From assembly GCA_945921355.1 (NCBI GenBank), contig CAMEKM010000003.1, forward strand, positions 38,451-102,450: a DNA stretch of 64,000 nucleotides, given 5' to 3'. The DNA comes from an uncultured Bacteroidales bacterium (GTDB taxonomy: Bacteria; Bacteroidota; Bacteroidia; Bacteroidales; Paludibacteraceae). The translations under genes were made by a program, and so were the position numbers. This document shows, piece after piece, positions 1 through 9,184 of the stretch; position 1 is the stretch's first letter, and each line of letters starts with the position of its first letter. The notes below the pieces were generated by a model. That model was not told the origin of the DNA, made no database searches, and saw nothing but the letters and a program-made list of their open reading frames with translations.

Positions 1-1
1 C

Positions 2-55
2 CTCTCCTCATATGTTTCGGGACAAGTAATTTCCGTAAATGGTGCTATGGGATAA
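2..55 (+). CDS. C-terminal end of a short-chain dehydrogenase/reductase (partial, runs off the window start)
   Basis: Reading from base 2 gives LSSYVSGQVISVNGAMG followed by TAA at 53-55. A tail of the form YVSGQ-V-x-V-N/D-G is typical of FabG-like 3-oxoacyl-ACP reductases and related NAD(P)-dependent SDRs. Only the last 17 residues are present, so substrate cannot be assigned. It ends 40 bp before the TviB-type dehydrogenase on the same strand and may belong to the same transcript. Two complete SDRs of the same superfamily occur in the polysaccharide locus further on. Confidence 0.7.
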   Translation, partial: LSSYVSGQVISVNGAMG

Positions 56-95
56 TAATCGCATAAATAGAACATAAATTAAAAATAATAGCAAT

Positions 96-1391
96 ATGAA
101 ATTAAATGACAGAGTAATTGCAGTCATAGGACTGGGTTATGTAGGATTGCCATTGGCAATTGAGTATGGAAAGAAATACCGCGTGATTGGTTTTGACATC
201 TATCAAGCTCGCGTAGATGAATTGAATCGTGGGGAAGACCACACTTTAGAGGCAGACTTGGTGGGTATGAAGCAGGCTCGTGATGCGTATGAGAGTACGA
301 AGAAGATTGGTTTGACCTTTACATGCAATATAGAGGATTTGAAGCAAGTAAACACTTACATTGTGACCGTGCCTACCCCAATCGACCGCTTTAACAACCC
401 TGACTTAACTCCGCTGTTGAAAGCAAGCGAAACAATTGGCAAGACATTGAACAAAGGTGATTTAGTGATTTATGAATCAACCGTTTACCCAGGTTGTACG
501 GAAGAAGATTGCGTGCCTGTCTTGGAGAAGTTTAGCGGTTTGAAGTTCAACGAGGACTTCTTCTGCGGTTACTCGCCAGAGCGTATCAATCCAGGTGACA
601 AAGTAAATACATTGACTAAGATTAAGAAGATTACTTCGGGTTCAACTCCAGAGATAGCAGACTTGGTGGATGCACTGTACAACTCCATTTTGGAGAACGG
701 TACCCACAAGGCTCCAAACATGAAGGTGGCAGAGGCAGCGAAGGCTGTGGAGAATAGCCAACGAGATGTAAATATCTCATTTATGAACGAATTGGCTTTG
801 ATTTGCGACCGCGTAGGAATTGATACCAACGATGTCATCGAAGCAGCAGGTAGCAAGTGGAACTTCTTGAAATATCGTCCAGGTTTAGTAGGCGGACACT
901 GCATATCTGTGGATCCATACTACTTGGCACACAAAGCAAAATCGCTGGGTTATGACCCGCAAGTAATCTTATCAGGTCGTGCAGTGAACAACTCCATCGC
1001 CAAGTTTATCGCAGATAAAGTGCTTAAATTGATGATTCAAAAAGACCACAAAATTAAAGATTCGAATGTATTGATTCTAGGTGTAACCTTCAAAGAGAAC
1101 TGCCCAGACTGCCGCAACACCAAAGTGGTGGATATTGTAGAAGAATTGGAAGATTTTGGCTGTTGCGTGGACATCTATGATCCATGGGCAAGTGCAGAGG
1201 TTGTGCAACATGAGTATGGCAAAGAGCTGATTGCAGCTGTTGATCCAGATAAAGAGTATGCAGCGGTTATAGCATGTGTGAGCCATAACCAATTCAAGAC
1301 ATTCGACTTTAAGAAATACAAAGAAATGAATGCCGTAATCTTTGATGTGAAAGATTTTGTGGATCGCACATTGGTAGATGGAAGATTGTAA
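96..1391 (+). CDS. tviB: Nucleotide-sugar 6-dehydrogenase, TviB/WbpO type
   Basis: Cytosolic NAD-dependent UDP-N-acetylhexosamine 6-dehydrogenase, which oxidises UDP-GlcNAc or UDP-GalNAc twice at C6 to the uronic acid used in capsule or O-antigen. The 431 residues show an N-terminal Rossmann GLGYVG at 12-17, the STVYPGCTEE stretch, and the catalytic motif GGHCISVDPYYL with the nucleophile Cys269. The extended N-terminal region (about residues 50-75) and the GHCISVDP form point to the TviB/WbpO branch rather than to UDP-glucose dehydrogenase. It is followed by ugd after a gap holding a 20-22 bp repeat. No promoter is visible in the 40 bp upstream, so it is probably transcribed with the preceding SDR. 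Whether the substrate is GlcNAc or GalNAc cannot be settled from sequence. Confidence 0.9.
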   Translation: MKLNDRVIAVIGLGYVGLPLAIEYGKKYRVIGFDIYQARVDELNRGEDHTLEADLVGMKQARDAYESTKKIGLTFTCNIEDLKQVNTYIVTVPTPIDRFNNPDLTPLLKASETIGKTLNKGDLVIYESTVYPGCTEEDCVPVLEKFSGLKFNEDFFCGYSPERINPGDKVNTLTKIKKITSGSTPEIADLVDALYNSILENGTHKAPNMKVAEAAKAVENSQRDVNISFMNELALICDRVGIDTNDVIEAAGSKWNFLKYRPGLVGGHCISVDPYYLAHKAKSLGYDPQVILSGRAVNNSIAKFIADKVLKLMIQKDHKIKDSNVLILGVTFKENCPDCRNTKVVDIVEELEDFGCCVDIYDPWASAEVVQHEYGKELIAAVDPDKEYAAVIACVSHNQFKTFDFKKYKEMNAVIFDVKDFVDRTLVDGRL

Positions 1392-1394
1392 GCA

Positions 1395-1460
1395 GCAGAG
1401 CTGCGAAAGTGGCAAACGGCAGTTTGCGTAAATGGCAGCAAGCTGCGAGAATGGCTAAAT
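1395..1460. repeat. Imperfect 20-23 bp tandem repeat, three copies
   Basis: Three units share the pattern GCA-n(2-3)-CTGCG-n4-TGGC (second unit TTGCG) and lie directly behind the tviB stop codon. The rest of the gap to ugd (1461-1546) has no recognisable gene. It contains the word GTGAAGCGTAGC, similar to words in the composite array at 43287-43358. Confidence 0.7.
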
Positions 1461-1546
1461 CGAAAATGGATCACATACGGCTCACGTGAAGCGTAGCAAA
1501 ACCACTTTCGTGAGTGAAACGAACAATAAACATAAACAACGTAAAT

Positions 1547-2785
1547 ATGATAATTGCAGTAGCAGGAACGGGATATGTCGGCTTGTCGATAGCAACACTA
1601 TTGGCACAACATCATAGAGTGTTGGCAGTGGATATTGTGTCCGAAAAGGTGGAGATGATTAATCGTCGCCAATCGCCTATTCAAGACGAATATATCGAGA
1701 AGTATTTCGCAGAAAAGCAATTAGACTTGACTGCCACCTTAGATGCAGAAATGGCATACAAGGAGGCAGAAATAGTGGTGATTGCTGCACCTACGAACTA
1801 CGACAGTCAGAAAAACTATTTCGATACTTCGGCTGTGGAATCGGTAATCGAAGTGGTATTGCGTGTGAATCCGCAAGCAATCATGGTAATAAAATCTACC
1901 ATACCAGTTGGTTACACCGAATCGGTACGCAAAAAATTTGGCACAGAAAATATTCTCTTCTCACCGGAATTCTTACGTGAATCGAAGGCATTATACGACA
2001 ATCTATACCCATCTCGAATCATTGTGGGAACAGATGTGAATAATCCACGATTGGTGGAAGCAGCCAAACAATTTGCTGACCTGCTACAAGAAGGTGCCAT
2101 CAAAGAGCATATAGATACCTTGTTTATGGGTTTTACTGAAGCAGAGGCGGTGAAGTTGTTTGCCAATACGTACTTAGCTTTGCGTGTGAGTTACTTCAAT
2201 GAGTTGGATACCTATGCCGAGATGAAAGGTCTTGATACGCAATCAATTATTAACGGCGTGTGTCTTGACCCACGTATCGGAACACACTACAATAATCCAT
2301 CGTTTGGTTATGGCGGATATTGTTTGCCCAAAGACACCAAGCAGTTGTTGGCGAATTATCAAGATGTACCTGAGAACTTGATTGAGGCGATTGTGGAAAG
2401 TAATCGTACACGTAAGGATTTCATAGCAGACCGTGTGTTGGCAAAAGCAGGATATTATGACTATTACAACAATGGTCAATACAATGCACAAGAAGAACAT
2501 ACTTGCGTGATTGGCGTATACCGCTTGACAATGAAATCGAATTCGGACAATTTCCGTCAGTCAAGTATCCAAGGCATTATGAAACGCGTGAAGGCTAAGG
2601 GCGCACAAGTGATTATTTACGAACCTACTTTACCCGATGGTTCAACATTTTTTGGTTCATTAGTAGTCAACAACTTAGAGCACTTCAAAGCGCAATCACA
2701 GGCGATTATTGCCAACCGCTATGATACTTGTTTAGAAGACGTGAAAGAAAAAGTATATACAAGAGATATATTTAGAAGAGATTAA
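1547..2785 (+). CDS. ugd: UDP-glucose 6-dehydrogenase
   Basis: Converts UDP-glucose to UDP-glucuronate for surface polysaccharides. I place the start at ATG 1547, just before the Rossmann stretch [12 protein letters not shown], giving 412 residues; a GTG at 1514 would add eleven unsupported residues. The catalytic motif [16 protein letters not shown] carries Cys259, matching the short Gram-negative Ugd class. KSTIPVGYT and [11 protein letters not shown] are also characteristic. It is read from the same strand as tviB, and the UbiA-type gene starts one base after its stop. The pairing of two different UDP-sugar dehydrogenases suggests two uronic acids in the surface glycans. Confidence 0.93.
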   Translation: MIIAVAGTGYVGLSIATLLAQHHRVLAVDIVSEKVEMINRRQSPIQDEYIEKYFAEKQLDLTATLDAEMAYKEAEIVVIAAPTNYDSQKNYFDTSAVESVIEVVLRVNPQAIMVIKSTIPVGYTESVRKKFGTENILFSPEFLRESKALYDNLYPSRIIVGTDVNNPRLVEAAKQFADLLQEGAIKEHIDTLFMGFTEAEAVKLFANTYLALRVSYFNELDTYAEMKGLDTQSIINGVCLDPRIGTHYNNPSFGYGGYCLPKDTKQLLANYQDVPENLIEAIVESNRTRKDFIADRVLAKAGYYDYYNNGQYNAQEEHTCVIGVYRLTMKSNSDNFRQSSIQGIMKRVKAKGAQVIIYEPTLPDGSTFFGSLVVNNLEHFKAQSQAIIANRYDTCLEDVKEKVYTRDIFRRD

Positions 2786-2786
2786 T

Positions 2787-3806
2787 ATGTCACCTATCTG
2801 GTTATGGATTAAGAATGCACGTAGCATTGCATTGCCTCAATCTGCTTTACCATGTTTGACGGCAGTGGTATTGTGCATAGGTCAAGCAGGATTCGTATGG
2901 TGGTTATCCATACCCGTGGTACTTGGTATTTGTGCTGCTCACCTCGGCATGAATCTTGCAGATGACTATTTCGACTATAAACATAACTCGCGTACACGCG
3001 CGGATATTAGCAGTACGAGTGTACGTGCACGAATGGAAAAGTGCCACTATTTGGGCGAGGGCAAAGCCACCATTAATCAACTCGGTTGGGCAATAGTATG
3101 CTTTCTTACATTTGCAGCTCTAATGGGAGCTATTGCTTTTATAGCGCAATGGCTGATGCATGGTTGGCAAGCAGCAATGGGTATAGTGATTTATGCGCTG
3201 TTAGGACTATTTGTAGGCATCAACTACTCAGGTAAACCCCTCGAATTAGGGTATCACGGATTAGGCGAATTAGTAATTGGTCTAATGTTCGGTCCGCTGA
3301 ACATGTTGGGTGTACAAGCCGCATTAACAGGTAATCCATTTTCATGGGCAATGCTATGTATGAGCATCGGTATTGGATGTATGGTAACGAATATCGTGTA
3401 TGTGCATTCGGTAATGGAAACAAATGCTGATGCAGAATTAGGCAAGATGACTTTTGCACGCTTACTCAAGAGCAAAGCTACCATGATTATCTTTATTGGA
3501 ATCTTTGCTATTATGCCCTTCGTTATGTTGGGTTTAGGTATAGCGTTGAGTTGGTGGAGTCCATGGTATCTCCTAACTATAGCTACTTTGCCTATGTCCA
3601 TATTCTTAATCCACTCTACCCGATTGTTTGTTTATGGTCTGCCACGCAACGATACACCACATTGGTGGATGGGACCAATGGGTGATTGGGAAGGATATAA
3701 GCAAGCTGGCATTGATTGGTTTCTATATCGTTGGCTTCTCGCTCGCAATATCTGTACCTTCTTTTGCTTGATACTGATAATAGTACATATCATATTACAA
3801 TTATAA
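2787..3806 (+). CDS. UbiA-superfamily prenyltransferase (MenA-like)
   Basis: Integral membrane prenyltransferase of 339 residues with about eight or nine hydrophobic segments. The first Mg-diphosphate motif is NLADDYFDYKHN, with N56, D59/D60 and D63 fitting NxxDxxxD. A second, less canonical acidic stretch METNADAELGK lies near residue 213. The segment NYSGKPLELGYHGLGELV resembles MenA (1,4-dihydroxy-2-naphthoate polyprenyltransferase). It starts one base after ugd and is immediately followed by a radical SAM gene. The second motif departs from standard MenA, so a lipid or quinone substrate other than DHNA is possible. I am sure of the superfamily but not of the substrate. Confidence 0.8.
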   Translation: MSPIWLWIKNARSIALPQSALPCLTAVVLCIGQAGFVWWLSIPVVLGICAAHLGMNLADDYFDYKHNSRTRADISSTSVRARMEKCHYLGEGKATINQLGWAIVCFLTFAALMGAIAFIAQWLMHGWQAAMGIVIYALLGLFVGINYSGKPLELGYHGLGELVIGLMFGPLNMLGVQAALTGNPFSWAMLCMSIGIGCMVTNIVYVHSVMETNADAELGKMTFARLLKSKATMIIFIGIFAIMPFVMLGLGIALSWWSPWYLLTIATLPMSIFLIHSTRLFVYGLPRNDTPHWWMGPMGDWEGYKQAGIDWFLYRWLLARNICTFFCLILIIVHIILQL

Positions 3807-3814
3807 ACTATACT

Positions 3815-4732
3815 ATGCTACACTACACCAAACAACTTATTTATTTAGCACAATGGTTTGCACGTGCGCGTTTTTTTGGTCGTCGTGCACCTTTGCAGAC
3901 AGTATTATTCATTACCGATAAATGCAACTTACGTTGCAAACATTGCTCCGTATATGGTAGTGCAGGTGACAAGCAACGCTTGTTTGAGGATATTGTAGCC
4001 GATATGCGCTATTCTTATGAACTTGGCTCACGTTTTATCGACCTTGAGGGCGGCGAGCCCACGCTATGGAAAGAAAATGGTCGCACTATCAATGACCTAA
4101 TTGACAAAGCATTGGAGATCGGTTTTTTCTCTATCACCATCACTACCAATGCGCAGCAAGACTTCTCTTGGATACATCCACAATCCATATGGGTGAGTAT
4201 GGATGGTATTGGCGGATACCACGACCGCATTCGAGGCGAAGGCTCATTCGCACGCTTAGAAGAAAATATCCGCAAGTCAAGATTCAAGCACATCTGCGTA
4301 AATATGGTGGTCAATGCACTCAACTATGAGTCGCTTGAGGCTGCAATGGAGTATGCAAAGAACAACCCTGCCATCGAACAAATATCTATCAACTTCCATA
4401 CCCCATACCCAGGAACTGAGTATCTGATGCTACCACCAGAAAAAAAAGCCGAACTGATAGACAAAATACTTGCATATAAAAAGAAGGGGTATCCAATCAT
4501 GAACTCTCGTTCAGGGTTAAAACTTATGAAACGCAATGCATTAGGGAAGATTAAGTTGGGTGAAGAATGTTTTGTTACGAACTTTATCTATACTGATGGT
4601 AGCCGTGGTTTATGTTTAGGCTATGGTACAGATCAATGTCGTGTCTGCGGATTCTGTATGGCTGGCGAGATGGCCAGTGTGTTCCATTTTCGCCTCGACA
4701 CCATTCTCTCAGGATTCAAATTGAGAATGTAA
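3815..4732 (+). CDS. Radical SAM protein with C-terminal cysteine cluster
   Basis: Radical S-adenosylmethionine enzyme of 305 residues. The [4Fe-4S] motif CNLRCKHC (Cys37, Cys41, Cys44) is followed by the SAM-binding GGEP at 79-82. A second set of cysteines near the C-terminus (GEEC, GLCLG, QCRVCGFC) could ligate an auxiliary cluster, as in SPASM/twitch proteins. The start at ATG 3815 lies 8 bp behind the UbiA stop; a longer reading would overlap that gene. The tight coupling to a prenyltransferase suggests a shared lipid or quinone modification, which is inference. No specific subfamily is recognised. Confidence 0.8.
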   Translation: MLHYTKQLIYLAQWFARARFFGRRAPLQTVLFITDKCNLRCKHCSVYGSAGDKQRLFEDIVADMRYSYELGSRFIDLEGGEPTLWKENGRTINDLIDKALEIGFFSITITTNAQQDFSWIHPQSIWVSMDGIGGYHDRIRGEGSFARLEENIRKSRFKHICVNMVVNALNYESLEAAMEYAKNNPAIEQISINFHTPYPGTEYLMLPPEKKAELIDKILAYKKKGYPIMNSRSGLKLMKRNALGKIKLGEECFVTNFIYTDGSRGLCLGYGTDQCRVCGFCMAGEMASVFHFRLDTILSGFKLRM

Positions 4733-4829
4733 CATGTAATTCCTCAAACATAGAATTATTTGGCATAGTTTTTGTCACATAATTATATGAGATTATCCAT
4801 TCAATTATAACCAATAAAAACAAACAATT

Positions 4830-5351
4830 ATGATTTCAAAAAAATTAGAAGGGGCTATAAATGCCCAGATTAATGCTGAAATGTGGTCAGCATATTTATA
4901 CTTGAGTATGTCAGCATACTGCCAAGACGCAGGATTGCCTGGTATGGCAAACTGGTTTGCTATCCAATTCAAAGAGGAGCAAGACCATGCTATGATTCTG
5001 CTGAATTACCTGCAAAGTCGTGGTGGACGCGTATTACTCGCTCCTATCGCTGAAGTTCCTACCGAGTGGGCTAGTCCTTTGGCAGCATTTGAGAACACCC
5101 TTGAGCACGAAGGTAAAGTGACAGCACTCATCAATAACCTGATGGCACTTGCTGTGGAGGAGAAAGATTTCGCATTGCAAAGTCGTCTCAATTGGTTCGT
5201 AGATGAACAAGTGGAAGAAGAAGAAAACGCAACAGACTTGGTACACAAACTCCGACTTATTGGCGACAATGGGTATGGTTTGTACCAAATTGACCAAGAA
5301 TTGGCCGCACGCGTTTATACACAAGCTAGTCCATTGGCGACAGCTGAGTAA
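4830..5351 (+). CDS. ftnA: Ferritin (non-haem, FtnA type)
   Basis: Cytosolic iron-storage protein of 173 residues forming a four-helix bundle. Ferroxidase ligands are visible as Glu17, Glu50 and His53, with Glu94 and Gln127 in DEQVEEE, the FtnA arrangement. No haem-binding methionine like that of bacterioferritin was looked for or is claimed. The 97-bp gap upstream is AT-rich and no good TAnnTTTG box was found there. A lipoprotein gene follows after 7 bp, so the two may be co-transcribed. Confidence 0.95.
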   Translation: MISKKLEGAINAQINAEMWSAYLYLSMSAYCQDAGLPGMANWFAIQFKEEQDHAMILLNYLQSRGGRVLLAPIAEVPTEWASPLAAFENTLEHEGKVTALINNLMALAVEEKDFALQSRLNWFVDEQVEEEENATDLVHKLRLIGDNGYGLYQIDQELAARVYTQASPLATAE

Positions 5352-5358
5352 TTTGATT

Positions 5359-6138
5359 ATGAATATGAAAAAGATTTTTGTTGCGCTATTAGCATTGGGT
5401 TGCTTGGTAGCTTGTACGCCAAAGAAAACGGCATACGAACAATATACCGAATTATACAATGATTTGAAAGCACAATTGGAAACCGTAGAAGACCGTGCTG
5501 CGAAAGACTCACTCATTGAGGAATTTGTTGTACAAGGTTATACCCTCATCATGGAGAACGTAGAGGACGTGACCAGTGACTCTATCGTATTGGCACATTT
5601 CTACATGCTCAGCCCAGAGCAAAAAGCAGAGTTGTTTGCAGCAATTCCAGCAGAGCGTTTGGAAATGCCAACCTTGCAGCCTATCCATCAAGAATACCTA
5701 ATCGAGTTGAAGACTTCTGCAGGTAATCCTTACATAGAAATCGCTTCGCTCAAGGCAGATGGTACTGTATTGGCACTGAGCGAGTTGGTAGGAAAAACCG
5801 ACTATGTATTGGTGGACTTTTGGGCTTCGTGGTGTGGTCCATGCCGCCGATTAATGCCCGTATTGAAGGAGTTGTATGAGTCCTATCACCCATCTGGTAA
5901 GTTGGAGATTTTGGGCGTGAGTTGCGACCGCGATGAGGCAGAATGGCTCAAAGCCATTGAGGAAGATGAGTTGCCATGGTTGCATATCCGCGATCAACGC
6001 ACAGAACCATACAACCCATGCGACTTGTACGGCATATCAGCTATCCCAACTACTATACTCATTAACAAAGAGGGCGTAATCGTAGGGCGTAATCTTAACG
6101 AAGCTGAAATAGAAGGTATATTGGCAGGAGTACAATAA
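5359..6138 (+). CDS. Thioredoxin-fold lipoprotein (TlpA/ResA-like)
   Basis: Predicted periplasm-facing lipoprotein of 259 residues. The signal peptide ends in a lipobox LVAC with Cys19, so I start at ATG 5359 rather than at upstream in-frame codons inside ferritin. A helical, charged segment (about 25-115) precedes a thioredoxin domain with WASWCGPC (CGPC at 159-162) and the cis-proline region AIPTTILI. This architecture is common in Bacteroidales, where such proteins reduce or isomerise exported disulfides. It ends at a bidirectional terminator. Confidence 0.88.
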   Translation: MNMKKIFVALLALGCLVACTPKKTAYEQYTELYNDLKAQLETVEDRAAKDSLIEEFVVQGYTLIMENVEDVTSDSIVLAHFYMLSPEQKAELFAAIPAERLEMPTLQPIHQEYLIELKTSAGNPYIEIASLKADGTVLALSELVGKTDYVLVDFWASWCGPCRRLMPVLKELYESYHPSGKLEILGVSCDRDEAEWLKAIEEDELPWLHIRDQRTEPYNPCDLYGISAIPTTILINKEGVIVGRNLNEAEIEGILAGVQ

Positions 6139-6150
6139 TTTTGTAACTTC

Positions 6151-6194
6151 ATAACATAATAAGAGGATTGCATGCAATCCTCTTATTATGTTAT
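6151..6194. terminator. Perfect palindromic bidirectional terminator
   Basis: Two 22-nt arms, ATAACATAATAAGAGGATTG plus CA and its exact reverse complement, abut with no unpaired centre. It lies between the stop codons of the lipoprotein (plus) and ftsY (minus), two bases from the latter, and would serve both strands. Confidence 0.85.
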
Positions 6195-6195
6195 A

Positions 6196-7158
6196 TTAGT
6201 CGTTTTTCACTCCCAGCAGAGATCTCACAAACTCTTCGCGATTGAAAACTTGCAAATCAGTCATTTGCTCTCCCAGACCAATATAACGAACTGGTATCTT
6301 AAACTGATCACTTATGCCGATCACTACTCCACCCTTTGCCGTTCCATCTAATTTAGTGATAGCTAAGGAACTTACTTGAGTAGCTTTGGTAAATTGCTTC
6401 GCTTGTTCAAAAGCATTCTGCCCCGTACTTCCATCCAAAACAAGCATTACATCATGTGGTGCATTAGGTATTATTTTCTGCATCACATTTTTGATCTTGG
6501 TCAACTCATTCATTAAGTTGATCTTATTATGCAAGCGTCCTGCTGTATCAATCAACACTACATCCGCATCATTTGCCTTCGCACTCGAAATCGTATCAAA
6601 TGCTACACTCGCTGGATCAGAACCTTGTTGCTGTTTTACCACAGGAACTCCTACTCGCTCTCCCCATATACACAGTTGCTCCACAGCTGCCGCACGAAAA
6701 GTATCTGCTGCTCCTAAATACACTTTTTTGCCCGCCTGCTTGTATTGGTAAGCCAATTTACCAATGGTAGTAGTTTTACCTACTCCATTAACTCCCACAA
6801 CCATAATAACATACGGTTTGCATGGTAATGGATCGGCGAAATCCATTATTTGCGTACTATTGTTTTCAGCCAGCAACGATGCGACTTCGTCCACCAAAAT
6901 GGCATTAAGTTCCTTTGTTCCGATATACTTATCACGCTTTACACGTTCCTGAATACGTTCAATAATGCGCAATGTGGTTTCCACACCTACATCAGATGTG
7001 ATAAGGGCTTCTTCTAAGTTGTCCAACACATCATCGTCCACCGTTGATTTGCCAGCAATTGCATGACTAATCTTGCTGAGTACAGATTCTTTCGTCTTTT
7101 CAAGACCTTTATCTAATGTTTCCTTCTTTTCTTTTCCAAATAATCCGAAAAATGCCAT
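6196..7158 (-). CDS. ftsY: Signal recognition particle receptor FtsY
   Basis: SRP-receptor GTPase that docks SRP-ribosome complexes at the inner membrane. At 320 residues it is the short NG-only form without a long acidic A domain. The four-helix N domain (about 1-100) is followed by the G1 loop GVNGVGKTT near 122-130, DTAGR at 204-208, the TKLDGTAKGG guanine/closing-loop stretch and a C-terminal GLGEQMTDL. Its start lies 11 bp behind the stop of the wbpM-like gene with no separate promoter visible, making it the last cistron of the glycan operon. It ends at the shared palindromic terminator. Confidence 0.97.
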   Translation of the reverse strand: MAFFGLFGKEKKETLDKGLEKTKESVLSKISHAIAGKSTVDDDVLDNLEEALITSDVGVETTLRIIERIQERVKRDKYIGTKELNAILVDEVASLLAENNSTQIMDFADPLPCKPYVIMVVGVNGVGKTTTIGKLAYQYKQAGKKVYLGAADTFRAAAVEQLCIWGERVGVPVVKQQQGSDPASVAFDTISSAKANDADVVLIDTAGRLHNKINLMNELTKIKNVMQKIIPNAPHDVMLVLDGSTGQNAFEQAKQFTKATQVSSLAITKLDGTAKGGVVIGISDQFKIPVRYIGLGEQMTDLQVFNREEFVRSLLGVKND

Positions 7159-7169
7159 AACTATCCGTT

Positions 7170-9131
7170 TTAATCATCTAATTCTTCATATACAGAGTTC
7201 TTGCTCTTAAATTCAGGTACAATTTGCTTCATCAACTTCACTGTAGGAAATACTTTGCCATCTTGCGCCAACTTAATCAATGATTCGATTTGCTCTGCCA
7301 CTTCCTGATAATCATACTCTCGTACTTTCGCAACAAGAATTTTCTTATGCTTTGTTGGAATAGTTGTTTCTTTCTGATTCAGCAATTCTTCATATAACTT
7401 TTCACCAGGACGCAAGCCCGTATATGTGATTTCGATGTCCTTACCAGGCTCAAAACCAGCTAAACGAATCATATTCTTTGCTAAATCTGCAATCTTAACT
7501 GGTTGCCCCATATCGAAACAGAAAATTTCACCGCCATTACCCAAGGTTGCTGCTTCTAACACTAAGCAACTTGCCTCTGGTATTGTCATAAAATAGCGAA
7601 TAATGTCAGGATGAGTTACAGTTACAGGTCCACCCGAAGCAATCTGTTTCTTGAAATAAGGTACCACCGAACCATTACTACCTAACACATTGCCAAAACG
7701 TGTGGTAATAAATTTTGTACAATCTGCATCATCTTTTGCCTTTTGCAAGAATAGTGATTGAACATAAATCTCTGCGATGCGCTTCGATGCTCCCATCACG
7801 TTTGTTGGATTCACTGCTTTATCAGTAGATACCATTACAAAACGTTTCGCTTTGTATTTAATTGCCATATCTGCGACATTCTTAGAGCCTTGCACGTTAG
7901 CTAATATCGCTTGCGCCGGGAAATCCTCCATCAATGGCACATGCTTATAAGCTGCTGCATGAAACACAACATGAGGATGATACTCCTCAAAGACCTCTTC
8001 TACCATATCCACATTTCTCACATCCGCAATTACTGGTACAAATTGCTGATTAGGAAACTCTTTGCGCAAATCAACAGTCAAATCATGCAGAGGTGACTCT
8101 GCCATTTCGAATAGAACGATTGTCTGTGGTTTGAATGCTGCCACTTGGCGTACAATTTCGCTACCAATACTACCCGCAGCACCCGTTACCATCACCGTTT
8201 GGTCCTTCAAGATGGTTACTACATTGTCCGTATCAATATCAATAACAGGACGTTCCAACAAATCTTCTACCCGAATAGACTCTATACGCCCCACAACGCG
8301 TTCTGTATCATCAAGAGACTGATTGTTGATTATATCAAAATCAGTAAAATGAGGAGTAGTTAGAATTTGAATTTTATTATCTATAAAAATTTTCAAATCC
8401 TTCATTGGATTAATTTCTTTCATCTTGATTGGAGAAACAATCACATATTTAATATGATTTTTCTTCATCATATCAATCATATCTTGACTCAGTTTATACA
8501 CTTTCAATGTGAGCAAACTATGATGAGCATCATCATTTTGGTCAGCAATAAAACCTACAGGACGATATTTACTATCCATATTTGACTGTAGCATTTTTGC
8601 GATAGATAACCCTGCCGATTTTGTGCCATATATCAACACTTTTTCTACACCTCTCGATGTATGTGAAATATGTTCGAAAACGGTTTTAATAGTCACTCGC
8701 CAACCAAACAACAACGTTATTGCGACAAAGATATATATAACTAAAATGGACGTTAAGAATGGTGGATTAGAAATATCCGTACTATATTTGATAGTTAGAT
8801 TGACTATCAACAAGACAATCCCCGTCACACCTACTGAACATGCAACCTTTAATGTATCAACAAAAGTAGAATAGCGCAAGATACCTGAATATGTATGAAA
8901 CGCCCAAAAAGATAGTGTCTGCAAACCAACCACAGCCATAGCTTGTTCCCACAATGGCAAACGCATAGTTAAGTCATAGGTTAATAATTCACTACCAATC
9001 AAATAACTTACTACAAAAGCAATCAACACGATTAATAAGTCCAATAACAGCACTCCCCAACGAGGAAGATACCCTATGTTGATCCAATGTGAAAACATAT
9101 CAGTTTTTAATATTTCCAGATTTCGTTTCAT
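7170..9131 (-). CDS. wbpM: UDP-GlcNAc 4,6-dehydratase, membrane-bound WbpM/PglF type
   Basis: Inner-membrane enzyme that makes UDP-4-keto-6-deoxy-GlcNAc, the precursor of QuiNAc4N/bacillosamine-type sugars. The 653 residues start with four membrane segments (about 27-46, 65-85, 98-112, 127-147) and a first nucleotide-binding fold. The catalytic Rossmann domain begins at GAAGSIG (317-323). The usual YxxxK is replaced by MxxxK in NVMGASKR, preceded by STDKAVNPT, as in WbpM and FlaA1. Neighbouring aminotransferase, acyltransferase and phosphoglycosyl transferase genes form a Pgl-like set. It is expected to feed the priming sugar. Confidence 0.92.
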   Translation of the reverse strand: MKRNLEILKTDMFSHWINIGYLPRWGVLLLDLLIVLIAFVVSYLIGSELLTYDLTMRLPLWEQAMAVVGLQTLSFWAFHTYSGILRYSTFVDTLKVACSVGVTGIVLLIVNLTIKYSTDISNPPFLTSILVIYIFVAITLLFGWRVTIKTVFEHISHTSRGVEKVLIYGTKSAGLSIAKMLQSNMDSKYRPVGFIADQNDDAHHSLLTLKVYKLSQDMIDMMKKNHIKYVIVSPIKMKEINPMKDLKIFIDNKIQILTTPHFTDFDIINNQSLDDTERVVGRIESIRVEDLLERPVIDIDTDNVVTILKDQTVMVTGAAGSIGSEIVRQVAAFKPQTIVLFEMAESPLHDLTVDLRKEFPNQQFVPVIADVRNVDMVEEVFEEYHPHVVFHAAAYKHVPLMEDFPAQAILANVQGSKNVADMAIKYKAKRFVMVSTDKAVNPTNVMGASKRIAEIYVQSLFLQKAKDDADCTKFITTRFGNVLGSNGSVVPYFKKQIASGGPVTVTHPDIIRYFMTIPEASCLVLEAATLGNGGEIFCFDMGQPVKIADLAKNMIRLAGFEPGKDIEITYTGLRPGEKLYEELLNQKETTIPTKHKKILVAKVREYDYQEVAEQIESLIKLAQDGKVFPTVKLMKQIVPEFKSKNSVYEELDD

Positions 9132-9184
9132 AATCTCAGTATTTATGTATTTGACACACTCTCTCCAAAAAGGCTGAAGAATCT

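Noticed and set aside
5203..5358. Upstream extension of the thioredoxin lipoprotein
   Set aside because: It overlaps ferritin out of frame and would bury the lipoprotein signal peptide.
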